In this document: one piece after another, positions 1 to 6,026 of the stretch | How positions within the stretch are numbered: the first letter of the stretch is position 1 | Layout of the letters: each line of letters starts with the position of its first letter | Source: Fimbriimonadaceae bacterium | GTDB taxonomy: Bacteria; Armatimonadota; Fimbriimonadia; Fimbriimonadales; Fimbriimonadaceae | Assembly: GCA_019454665.1 (NCBI GenBank) | Contig: JACFNW010000104.1 | Span: 1 to 7,285 of the forward strand | Direction of reading: 5' to 3' | Length of the DNA stretch: 7,285 nt | Notes under the pieces: model-generated | The model's database searches: none | What the model was told of the DNA's origin: nothing | The model's input: only the letters and a program-made list of their open reading frames with translations | Translations under genes and position numbers: made by a program

Positions 1-861
1 GGCACGAATGCGGACGGCCGGCTGGGTGACGGCACCTTGATCAACAGGTGGAGTCCGGTGCAGGTAATGGGATTAGCGGATGTAGTGGGCATCTCGGCAA
101 TGTCTGGGGCATCCATGGCGTTGCTCAATGATCGAACCGTGATGGGGTGGGGCAGCGACTACAACTCCGAATTGGCCGCTCTTGGCGACCACAGCATTCC
201 AGTCGCGATCCCCGGTTTGACCAACGTCACCTACCTTAACTGCGGTTGGTACCACGCCGCCGTTCGGTGCGGCGACGGTACCGTGTGGACCTGGGGAGGG
301 AACAATTACGGCGCTCTCGGACGAACCACCAACTTCGCTGTCCCTACACCGGTGGCAGGACTCAGCGGGGTCGGCTACGTAACGGGGGGCCGATATCATA
401 CCCTAGCCCTGCATCGCCCCGTAACGGGCATCAGCGGAACAGTGAACCTAGACGGCTACACCGGCCCCGGCGCCATCCGCGTGGCGATCGAGCCCGTCGG
501 CCAAAGCATCCCGGTGCAAATCCGCGGGTTCCGGACGCTGTTGGGCAACTTCTCCGTGTCGTTCTGGCACGAAGGCCAGTACTACCTCGTCATCAGCGGG
601 AACCATCACTTGGCGCGCCGCTTCGGGCCGTTCAACTTCGATGGCACGCCCGTTTCCGGTCTGAGCTTCACGCTCACCAACGGCGACATCACGGCCGACA
701 ACTCGATCAACGTTCAGGACTTCGTCGCGTTGCGCAACTCGTTCGGCTCGTCGGGGGGCGGGGGCACCTGGAACGCCAACGCCGACCTGAACGGCGATGG
801 CTCGGTCGGCGTGGCCGACTTCCTTGTGCTGCGGCGCAACTTTGGCCGGTCGGGCGACTGA
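1..861 (+). CDS. Secreted RCC1-repeat protein with C-terminal dockerin-like module (5' partial)
   Basis: The frame is open from base 1, so the start and any signal peptide lie off the left edge; 286 residues are visible. Residues 1-137 hold about three RCC1-type propeller blades, recognisable by repeated 'G-rLGdGT...P..V', 'W.WG.N.yGaLG' and 'CGWYHAAV'/'GGRYHTLAL' motifs. A TTG at 37 is in frame but falls inside a blade, so it is not the start. Residues 142-226 form a beta-rich module opening 'ISGTV' (carboxypeptidase-regulatory/CnaB-like, inferred). Residues 228-283 are a dockerin-like EF-hand pair. Loop 1 has D229, D233, S235 and D240, with T231 where Asn is usual. Loop 2 has the full D262-N264-D266-S268-D273 set. 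RCC1 propellers bind proteins or other ligands, but the partner here is unknown. The protein probably acts outside the cell. Its stop lies 3 nt from the stop of the convergent MBL gene. The architecture is clear; the function is not. Confidence 0.88.
   Translation, partial: GTNADGRLGDGTLINRWSPVQVMGLADVVGISAMSGASMALLNDRTVMGWGSDYNSELAALGDHSIPVAIPGLTNVTYLNCGWYHAAVRCGDGTVWTWGGNNYGALGRTTNFAVPTPVAGLSGVGYVTGGRYHTLALHRPVTGISGTVNLDGYTGPGAIRVAIEPVGQSIPVQIRGFRTLLGNFSVSFWHEGQYYLVISGNHHLARRFGPFNFDGTPVSGLSFTLTNGDITADNSINVQDFVALRNSFGSSGGGGTWNANADLNGDGSVGVADFLVLRRNFGRSGD
769..797 (+). repeat. Dispersed repeat, copy 1 (dockerin-module coding)
   Basis: These 29 bp encode the inter-loop 'WNANADLNGD' segment of the RCC1 protein's EF-hand pair. 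They match 7257-7285 at 27 of 29 positions in the same orientation. It is coding sequence of a shared protein module and not a transposable element. Confidence 0.6.
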
Positions 862-864
862 GCC

Positions 865-1671
865 TTAGAACTCGACGACCATGCCGTCGAAGCCGACCTC
901 GACCCCGTAGGGGTTGAGGGCCTCTTCGTACTCGGTATGCAGGCCATCGCCCATGTGCCCGTGGTGCGTGGTGATGACGCGGCTGGCATCGCTCAGCACG
1001 CCCATTTCGCGCAGGCGATTCACCACGCGCACCAGGTCGTAAACGTCCAAGTGCCCGTGGTAGGGCGTGCCCTTGAATCCCTCGCCACACTCCAAGACCA
1101 GCAGGTCGATCGTCCAGCCGGATAGGAACTCCCAGGTTTCGGCGGGCCAGATGCCCGTGTCGGTGCCGTAGAGCAGCTTGCGCCGCCCGTCGTCGAAGAT
1201 GAGGTTTTGACTGTCCTCGTCTTCCTTGTGGTTGGCGTGGATGGGCGTGATCGTGTAGCCCGCGTGCTGGAACGGCTCGAAGCTGTGGGTCTCGACCAGG
1301 TCGAGCGGCCACGAGGGATAGCGGTCCCAAATCTTTTTGCTCACCTGCGGGTTGGCGTAGATGGTGAACGGCAGGACCTCGTTCGGGGTGAACGGATACA
1401 GGGCGTATTGGATTTCGGTGCACGCGACATGGTCGTCGTGACCGTGGGTGAACACCAGCGCCGACCAATCCATGGCCGAGACCCCGTCGCGCACCAGTTG
1501 GGCGAACGTGTCCGGAGGCAGGTCGATCTTGATTTCGTCGTCAATGATCGCCGCCGATCGCGTCCGGATGTCCTTGCCTCCGTGCAATCGGGCGTGCTGG
1601 CTCACGCGGGAATCCGCGAAAAACCCTGGCACTCCCTCCGCGCCGCCGGTGCCGAGAAGGTGGAGTTTCAT
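865..1671 (-). CDS. PhnP-like metallo-beta-lactamase-fold hydrolase
   Basis: A cytoplasmic protein of 268 residues with no signal peptide. The N-terminal 'LGTGGAEGVP' strand-turn is typical of the PhnP/RNase Z branch of the MBL fold. The metal motif H-x-H-x-D-H is complete at H76, H78, D80 and H81. Further candidate ligands sit at the expected spacing: H148, D171 (in 'YGTDTG'), and H236/H237/H239 (in 'TTHHGHMG'). A 'HGHLDV' box at 205-210 also resembles PhnP relatives. These proteins bind two metals and hydrolyse phosphodiesters; E. coli PhnP acts on cyclic phosphoribosyl phosphate. The substrate here is unknown, since no phosphonate genes are nearby and the N-terminal zinc-binding cysteines of PhnP are missing (the only Cys are C84 and C195). 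The ATG at 1671 is chosen because the conserved fold begins there; the frame is open to 1899, but that upstream part only shadows the neighbouring gene. The start overlaps the DUF1015 stop as ATGA. Confidence 0.9.
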   Translation of the reverse strand: MKLHLLGTGGAEGVPGFFADSRVSQHARLHGGKDIRTRSAAIIDDEIKIDLPPDTFAQLVRDGVSAMDWSALVFTHGHDDHVACTEIQYALYPFTPNEVLPFTIYANPQVSKKIWDRYPSWPLDLVETHSFEPFQHAGYTITPIHANHKEDEDSQNLIFDDGRRKLLYGTDTGIWPAETWEFLSGWTIDLLVLECGEGFKGTPYHGHLDVYDLVRVVNRLREMGVLSDASRVITTHHGHMGDGLHTEYEEALNPYGVEVGFDGMVVEF

Positions 1672-2936
1672 GGTTCGTAGTCGTTCAGCGACCACAGCAC
1701 AAGGCCGCTGAGCAGCTTGGGGTAGTAGTACGTGGACTTCTGGGGCATCTTCTCCCCGCCTAGGGCGATCTGCCTCATCTGGTCCACCGAGGGGGGATTC
1801 ATCAAGAACGAGGCCGCCGCACCCCGAGACACCGCTAGAATCGCCTCGTTCGGGTCGCGCGTGTACGCGATGCCGTCCAGGCCCTTCACGCCGAGACACG
1901 CTTCAAGCACGACGCGATGGAGGAGCGTGACATCCAGGCTGCGCAACAACGCGCTGCCTCCTTCGAGCGAAGCCACCATCGCGGCTGCGTCGCGGGGACG
2001 GAACGTGAACGCGCGCCCATCGGCCAGGGCCAATCCGAACGTGCCCTCGCCTCCTTTCTCCACATCCGGCCAGAGGTTCGCGGGGTTGGAGTCGGCAAAC
2101 GCGAACCGCGCTCGCAGCGCGGCCAGAGCCTCGTCGGCCGTTCCGGGCAGGGCTTTGAGGATGCGGTGCGTAGGTAGGAGCGCCAGACCGGGGTCGGACA
2201 TCGAGCTGAGGGCCATCATCATGAAGTCCTCGGGCACGAGTCCATCCCGCTCGCCCAGGGCGGCGCGGAAGTTGCATGCCGTTTCGTAGCGGTGGTGGCC
2301 GTCGGCGATCCAGACCTTGTTGGGCGCGAGCGCTTGGGAAATCGCCGCGCAGGCGGCCGGGTCGGTGATCGCGCTGAGTTCGTGCGTCACGTCGCCGGTT
2401 TCGATGGCCGCCAACTCCTCGGCGGGCTGGCCGTTGATGAGCGCGAAGATGCCGCCATCGGGGTCCTCGAACAGCCCGTAGATGCATTCGAGGTGGCTGC
2501 GCGTTGCCTCCAGAATCCGCAAGCGGTCTTCTTTGTGCTTGGGGAAGGTTTGCTCGTGCGGGAGCACCACGCCCTTTTCGTACGGCTCGACCTTGATGAG
2601 CGCGATGATGGCCGTGCGCCGGAACGTCTGGCTGGAGCCGGGGACGTGGAACGTCTGGACGTAGCGGTAGAAGGCGGGCCGATCTTCCAAGGCGAGGGCT
2701 CCCTCGCGACGCCATTCGGCCAGGGCTGCCGCGCTGCGCGCGTACTTGACGTACTTGCTTCGGTCGTCGCTCTTCTGCTCGGGCAGGGTCAGGTGGACGA
2801 CGTTGTGAGGGGCCCGAGCCGCCAGCGCATCGCGCTCTTCCTGAGAAAGCACATCGTAGGGTGGAGCGACGAGGTCTGCAAGCGGACCGGCGGAGGCAGC
2901 GAAGCGCAACCCGCGAAAGGGGCGAATGTCGGCCAT
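1668..2936 (-). CDS. DUF1015 family protein
   Basis: A protein of 422 residues, near the usual family length, with no signal peptide or membrane segment, so probably cytoplasmic. Family landmarks are intact: 'IRPFRGLRF' (4-12), 'LVAPPYDVL' (22-30), 'VLPHEQTF' (124-131), 'KEDRL..L' (135-141), 'IADGHHRYETA' (210-220) and the closing 'MPQKSTYYYPKLLSGLV' (397-413). The biochemical role of the family is not established as far as I know. The DGHHR box resembles the catalytic box of ParB/SerK-type phosphotransferases; that likeness is my inference and not an annotation. The ATG at 2936 is chosen because the family N-terminus 'MADIRPFRG' starts there; an in-frame start at 2996 would overlap the end of the amidase gene. 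It lies 34 nt downstream of the amidase and overlaps the MBL gene by 4 nt, so it probably belongs to the same transcript. A TAAAAT hexamer 8 nt before the ATG could allow separate, leaderless transcription. Confidence 0.93.
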   Translation of the reverse strand: MADIRPFRGLRFAASAGPLADLVAPPYDVLSQEERDALAARAPHNVVHLTLPEQKSDDRSKYVKYARSAAALAEWRREGALALEDRPAFYRYVQTFHVPGSSQTFRRTAIIALIKVEPYEKGVVLPHEQTFPKHKEDRLRILEATRSHLECIYGLFEDPDGGIFALINGQPAEELAAIETGDVTHELSAITDPAACAAISQALAPNKVWIADGHHRYETACNFRAALGERDGLVPEDFMMMALSSMSDPGLALLPTHRILKALPGTADEALAALRARFAFADSNPANLWPDVEKGGEGTFGLALADGRAFTFRPRDAAAMVASLEGGSALLRSLDVTLLHRVVLEACLGVKGLDGIAYTRDPNEAILAVSRGAAASFLMNPPSVDQMRQIALGGEKMPQKSTYYYPKLLSGLVLWSLNDYEP

Positions 2937-2944
2937 GTGGGGGG

Positions 2945-2950
2945 ATTTTA
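2945..2950 (-). promoter_or_regulatory. Candidate internal -10 box for the DUF1015 gene
   Basis: TAAAAT on the minus strand (5/6 match to TATAAT) ends 8 nt before the DUF1015 ATG, with a C-run in between and no Shine-Dalgarno sequence. It lies in the 34-nt gap after the amidase stop and is an AT-rich patch in otherwise GC-rich DNA. There is no clear -35 element. It could let DUF1015 and the MBL gene be transcribed apart from the amidase. Confidence 0.3.
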
Positions 2951-2970
2951 CCGATTGACCTACCCAGCCG

Positions 2971-4794
2971 CTATGACCGGGACTTTGGGAGGCCATGAGC
3001 GCCCGGGGGATCGAGCGCGCACGAGGGCATGCCCCAGATCGCGACGGGCCGATTTCGCAGCGCCTCTTCCCTCCTGTTCAGAAACGCGGCGAACCTGGGA
3101 TCGTCGAGGCGAAGCGTGACCCGGGCCTCGGCGGCATCGCCCACCCGACGACCGAAACAGAACCCCAGATGCAGCAGCCGGTCCACCGGGGCGAAGGGGC
3201 CTGCTTCCGATGCGGGCAGCCTCAACTCGACGCCTTGGACTCGGTCGGCGACGAACTGTTCGAGGCGTTGGTCCAGGAAGAAGCTCTCTTTGTCCAGGCC
3301 GTGGCTGCGCCCGCGAAGGCTGGCGAACAGCCTTTGTTGGTCGGGGCGCAACGCGCTGAACTCCAGGGGCACGCGATGCAAAGCTCGAGCGAACTGGGCG
3401 TCGTCCAGACTTTCCATGAAATCGAGGGCTTCGGCGAGGTCGTGCGGGACGTTCGCGAAGAGCGGCGATGCGATCGGTTCGGTGGGTCGGCGCACGAGAC
3501 GGACGGCATCGGCGATGACCACGCGATCCGAACGCGAGCCTCGCGCGTGGAGCGTCACGGCTCCCGTCCCCGGAGCCAGGGCCACCGAGCCCAGGAAGTT
3601 CCACTGGCCGCCGCCGGCTTGCTGGTTGAACACGCGTCGCTGCACGTCCCAGGGCCGCGAGCCGCGAAGGGTGTAAAGGGCGTCGGTCGCGCGATTGGTG
3701 CCCTGGGACCACCAAACGTACACGTCGTAGGTTCCTGGCTGGTCCGGCTCCAAGCGCCATGTGGCGGCAGCGGTGCTGGTGGGGCTTGTGGCCGCGTAGC
3801 GGTAGTCGTTGCCGTAGCGCCCAGGAGCGGTCGTTCCGGTGCTCCAAGTTCCCTGCGTGGCGAACCGAGCGTCCGTGTTGTCCACGGCTGCGGCTTGGTC
3901 GGAGACGACGAATTGCAGCGTGACCACCGGTCCGAATCCGTCACGGTCGTCGCGCAGCAGTTGGAACGACTCGCGGTAGGTTCCGGGGGTCTTCGGCGCA
4001 CGGATCGGGAACCGCGCTTCGTAGCTCTCGCCGAGCCACACCAGGCGTTCGATGCGCGCGGGGCGGTTCGGGGCGGGCCAATCGGGTGTGGCGAGCGGGC
4101 TCACCCGGTCTTGCGGGTCTTGCGTCCCCAGCGAAACCGAGCCATCGCCCGAAGCGGGCCACGTGTTGAAGCCATCGTTGCGGAAGCGGATGGCCACCTC
4201 GCCCCGCTCGCCGGGGATCAACGTGGTCGGGGCTTGCACCCATTCGACCTTGGCCGAGCAGCGCACGAGGAACATGTAGCGCTCCCAATCCCAATGGACG
4301 CCGGGGTCGTAATGCGATTGGTTCGGGACCTCGACATGGCCGATCACCGAGGTGCGCGAGACGGTCATGCCGTACTTGCGGATGAGGTAGCGCGTGAGGT
4401 CGGCGGACGACAAGTACATCGGCGTCGTGTACCATCGTGGGTCGTCCACCCAGCCCTCGTGCTCGATCCCTACGGAGCGGCAGTTGTACCACCAGTTGCC
4501 GGCGTGCCAGCCGATGTTCTTCTCCAACACCGACTGGGCGACCTCGCCATCCGCCGAGCGGAGCGTGTAGTGGCAACTGACGCGGGAGGCCGGGTTTGCG
4601 AACCAGCTCAACGCGCCGAGGTAGGAGCCCTGGACCGTGTGAATGACCACGTATTGGATCGGGTAGGAGGTGGGGCGCGAGGAGGAGGTCTGGTTATCGG
4701 CGTGGGCCGGGTACCAGCGGGCGACGCCAGGGTAGTCCTGAGCCGACGCCCAGGCGCAAAGCGTCGCTGCTGCCGCCACGATCCATACCCGCAT
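2971..4794 (-). CDS. Exported N-acetylmuramoyl-L-alanine amidase, multidomain
   Basis: A protein of 607 residues. Residues 1-18 are a signal peptide (R2, a hydrophobic core, cleavage after A-S-A18). Residues 45-178 are an Amidase_2/PGRP-type zinc amidase that cleaves the bond between MurNAc and L-Ala. Likely ligands are H52 ('VIHT'), H153 ('IGHVEVP') and D163 ('HYDPGVHWDW'), with E111 in 'SVGIEHEG' as candidate catalytic Glu. Residues 183-298 are an Ig-like domain of the NBR1-like type ('FRNDGFNTWP', 'LGTQDPQDR'). Residues 303-436 resemble the golvesin/Xly carbohydrate-binding domain ('YDVYVWW', 'VVIADAVRLV'). Residues 440-607 match no family I recognise. The enzyme should act on peptidoglycan outside the membrane, tethered by the accessory domains. 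The ATG at 4794 is chosen because it begins the signal peptide; an in-frame extension to 4875 would bury it. nagA lies 84 nt upstream and DUF1015 34 nt downstream. There is no strong ribosome binding site. The target could be foreign or self peptidoglycan. Confidence 0.9.
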   Translation of the reverse strand: MRVWIVAAAATLCAWASAQDYPGVARWYPAHADNQTSSSRPTSYPIQYVVIHTVQGSYLGALSWFANPASRVSCHYTLRSADGEVAQSVLEKNIGWHAGNWWYNCRSVGIEHEGWVDDPRWYTTPMYLSSADLTRYLIRKYGMTVSRTSVIGHVEVPNQSHYDPGVHWDWERYMFLVRCSAKVEWVQAPTTLIPGERGEVAIRFRNDGFNTWPASGDGSVSLGTQDPQDRVSPLATPDWPAPNRPARIERLVWLGESYEARFPIRAPKTPGTYRESFQLLRDDRDGFGPVVTLQFVVSDQAAAVDNTDARFATQGTWSTGTTAPGRYGNDYRYAATSPTSTAAATWRLEPDQPGTYDVYVWWSQGTNRATDALYTLRGSRPWDVQRRVFNQQAGGGQWNFLGSVALAPGTGAVTLHARGSRSDRVVIADAVRLVRRPTEPIASPLFANVPHDLAEALDFMESLDDAQFARALHRVPLEFSALRPDQQRLFASLRGRSHGLDKESFFLDQRLEQFVADRVQGVELRLPASEAGPFAPVDRLLHLGFCFGRRVGDAAEARVTLRLDDPRFAAFLNRREEALRNRPVAIWGMPSCALDPPGAHGLPKSRS

Positions 4795-4830
4795 GGCCTT
4801 TGTCTGTAGGACTTCGACTTGCGATGGGAT

Positions 4831-4867
4831 GTTCGGATCGGCCGCTCTTCGAGCTAGTGGCCCGAAC
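4831..4867 (-). other. Imperfect stem-loop in the nagA-amidase spacer
   Basis: Three nested arms pair: GTTCG (4831-4835) with CGAAC (4863-4867), GGCC (4840-4843) with GGCC (4859-4862), and GCTC (4844-4847) with GAGC (4851-4854) around a TTC loop. Together they make 13 base pairs with a 4-nt bulge on each side. It lies wholly inside the 84-nt gap between nagA and the amidase gene. No T-run follows on the minus strand, so it is not a standard intrinsic terminator. It could be an RNA processing or attenuation element, or chance in GC-rich DNA. Confidence 0.4.
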
Positions 4868-4878
4868 CGGCGCAAGGT

Positions 4879-5940
4879 TCAGGATGCGCGCATCGAGGTG
4901 GCCACCATCGTGCCATCGCGGTCGAAGACTAGCATGCGCCGCAACCCGACGCCCAGAATGCGGGCCGGATTGCGGCTGCACATGGCGACCGCGACCTCGG
5001 GGCCGAAGTCGGTCAGCAAGTTCTGGAAGGCATCGGCCAGGGTGATGCAAGAACCCGCCAGAGCACCGTTGGACTGAAGCCTGACGTCTCCCTTGCCGAC
5101 TACGCACGGGTGTCCCCACATGTCGAGCGTGGTGCCTTCGGACAATCCCGTCGCCTTTGTGCTGTCGCTGACCGCGATCAGGTTCGAAAGCGGTTTCGTC
5201 TGCAAGAGCAGCCTCGCCGCCGGAGTCGAAACGTGGAGCCGATCGTAAATCAGCTCGGTGTGGACCCGGTCGTCCACCAGTGCCGATCCGAGCATCCCTG
5301 CCTCGCGATGGTGCAACCCGCGCATGGCGTTGAACGTGTGGGTGGCGTGCCGGGCACCTGCGGCGACGGCGGCCGAAGCCTCCTGGAATGTCGCGTTCGT
5401 GTGTCCCATGCTGACGATCACGCCGGACCGCGACAACTTCTCGACCCATGGGAGCGCCCCCCGATTCTCTGGCGCCAACGTGATCAGCCTTAGGCGAGGG
5501 TCCTCCAAAACCTGATTCCACTCCCACGCCGCGCCGGTCAAAGGCCATTGGTCCACGATCCACTCGGGTGGCTGCGCACCAGGGAACACCTTGCTGATGA
5601 ACGGGCCCTCCAGATGAAAGCCACGGATCATCGGCAGGCTCGGCAACGCCTCTAATGCGCGAAGCACGTCCGCGCTCGACGCCGTGACCGTGGTGGGCAG
5701 CCACACTTCGTATCCCAGTTCCCACAGGCGGTGGTTGAGCTCGAGCATCGCCTCGGAACTCGCGCTCATGAAGTCGCTGCCGAACGCCCCGTGGATGTGA
5801 ACGTCCACAAACCCAGTGGACGCCACGTGCCGCGCGGGGCCGTCTGTCCGCGAGACGAACTCCCAATGGTCGGGCTCCACCCGCATGGAGTAGACCCCGA
5901 ACCCTTCCGGGCCCCAGGCTTCGGCGACGATGAGACTCAT
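4879..5940 (-). CDS. nagA: N-acetylglucosamine-6-phosphate deacetylase
   Basis: A cytoplasmic amidohydrolase of 353 residues that would convert GlcNAc-6-P to glucosamine-6-P and acetate in amino-sugar recovery. Landmarks in order: 'GFVDVHIHG' (43-51, H48 and H50), 'GFHLEGPF' with metal ligand E111, 'MGHTNATF' with H180, 'THTFNAM' with H201, 'YDRLHV' (232-237), 'VSDSTKATG' with catalytic-type Asp D259, 'LAGS' (294-297) and 'NPARILG' (324-330). All residues needed for a working TIM-barrel site appear present. It is shorter than typical NagA (about 380): only 47 residues precede the HxH motif, and the C-terminal strand region lacks the usual 'G.L..G..AD' stretch, so the flanking beta-sandwich looks reduced. 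The ATG at 5940 is preferred over an in-frame TTG at 5970, which adds nothing recognisable. It is the first gene of the minus-strand cluster. The amidase downstream fits a cell-wall role. A related amidohydrolase specificity cannot be excluded. Confidence 0.88.
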   Translation of the reverse strand: MSLIVAEAWGPEGFGVYSMRVEPDHWEFVSRTDGPARHVASTGFVDVHIHGAFGSDFMSASSEAMLELNHRLWELGYEVWLPTTVTASSADVLRALEALPSLPMIRGFHLEGPFISKVFPGAQPPEWIVDQWPLTGAAWEWNQVLEDPRLRLITLAPENRGALPWVEKLSRSGVIVSMGHTNATFQEASAAVAAGARHATHTFNAMRGLHHREAGMLGSALVDDRVHTELIYDRLHVSTPAARLLLQTKPLSNLIAVSDSTKATGLSEGTTLDMWGHPCVVGKGDVRLQSNGALAGSCITLADAFQNLLTDFGPEVAVAMCSRNPARILGVGLRRMLVFDRDGTMVATSMRAS

Positions 5941-5948
5941 CAACGCAA

Positions 5949-5977
5949 GGCATACCCCATTGCGGACCAACCGGCAA
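5949..5977 (-). promoter_or_regulatory. Candidate nagA promoter
   Basis: On the minus strand TTGCCG (5972-5977) lies 17 nt from TATGCC (5949-5954), which ends 8 nt before the nagA ATG. Matches to the sigma-70 consensus are 4/6 and 3/6, so the support is the spacing more than the hexamers. Transcription would begin within a few bases of the ATG, giving a leaderless or nearly leaderless message. No Shine-Dalgarno sequence is present to argue against this. Confidence 0.28.
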
Positions 5978-6012
5978 TTCCATCAGATGTTCTGAACCTG
6001 GAAGTCCTCCGA

Positions 6013-6018
6013 TATGGT
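6013..6018 (+). promoter_or_regulatory. Candidate -10 box for the secreted-protein gene at 6027
   Basis: TATGGT fits the TANNNT form of a -10 box and ends 8 nt before the ATG at 6027, the geometry expected of a leaderless transcript. No convincing -35 hexamer lies 16-18 nt upstream. The rest of the 86-bp divergent spacer (5941-6026) holds only a short GTTC-T-GAAC palindrome at 5989-5997. Confidence 0.3.
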
Positions 6019-6026
6019 TACTGGTG

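Noticed and set aside
1672..1899. Upstream extension of the MBL-fold gene to 1899
   Set aside because: The 76 extra residues lie inside the DUF1015 coding sequence and precede the conserved 'MKLHLLGTGG' start; ATGA coupling at 1668-1671 explains the true start.
2937..2996. Upstream extension of the DUF1015 gene to 2996
   Set aside because: It would overlap the amidase stop, and the family N-terminus begins at the ATG at 2936.
2995..4809. 604-codon open frame on the plus strand, antisense to the amidase
   Set aside because: It mirrors the amidase almost exactly, reads as low-complexity Arg/Gly/Ala/Val-rich sequence with no recognisable motif, and is what GC-rich codon bias produces on the opposite strand.
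4831..4867. Stem-loop as an intrinsic terminator
   Set aside because: No T-run follows on the transcribed strand and the stem is broken by two 4-nt bulges.
4795..4875. Upstream extension of the amidase to 4875
   Set aside because: It would put 27 charged residues before a textbook signal peptide and cover the intergenic hairpin.
5989..5997. GTTC-T-GAAC palindrome as a LexA-like operator
   Set aside because: The spacing and half-site order do not match known LexA boxes, and a 4-bp arm is easily due to chance.
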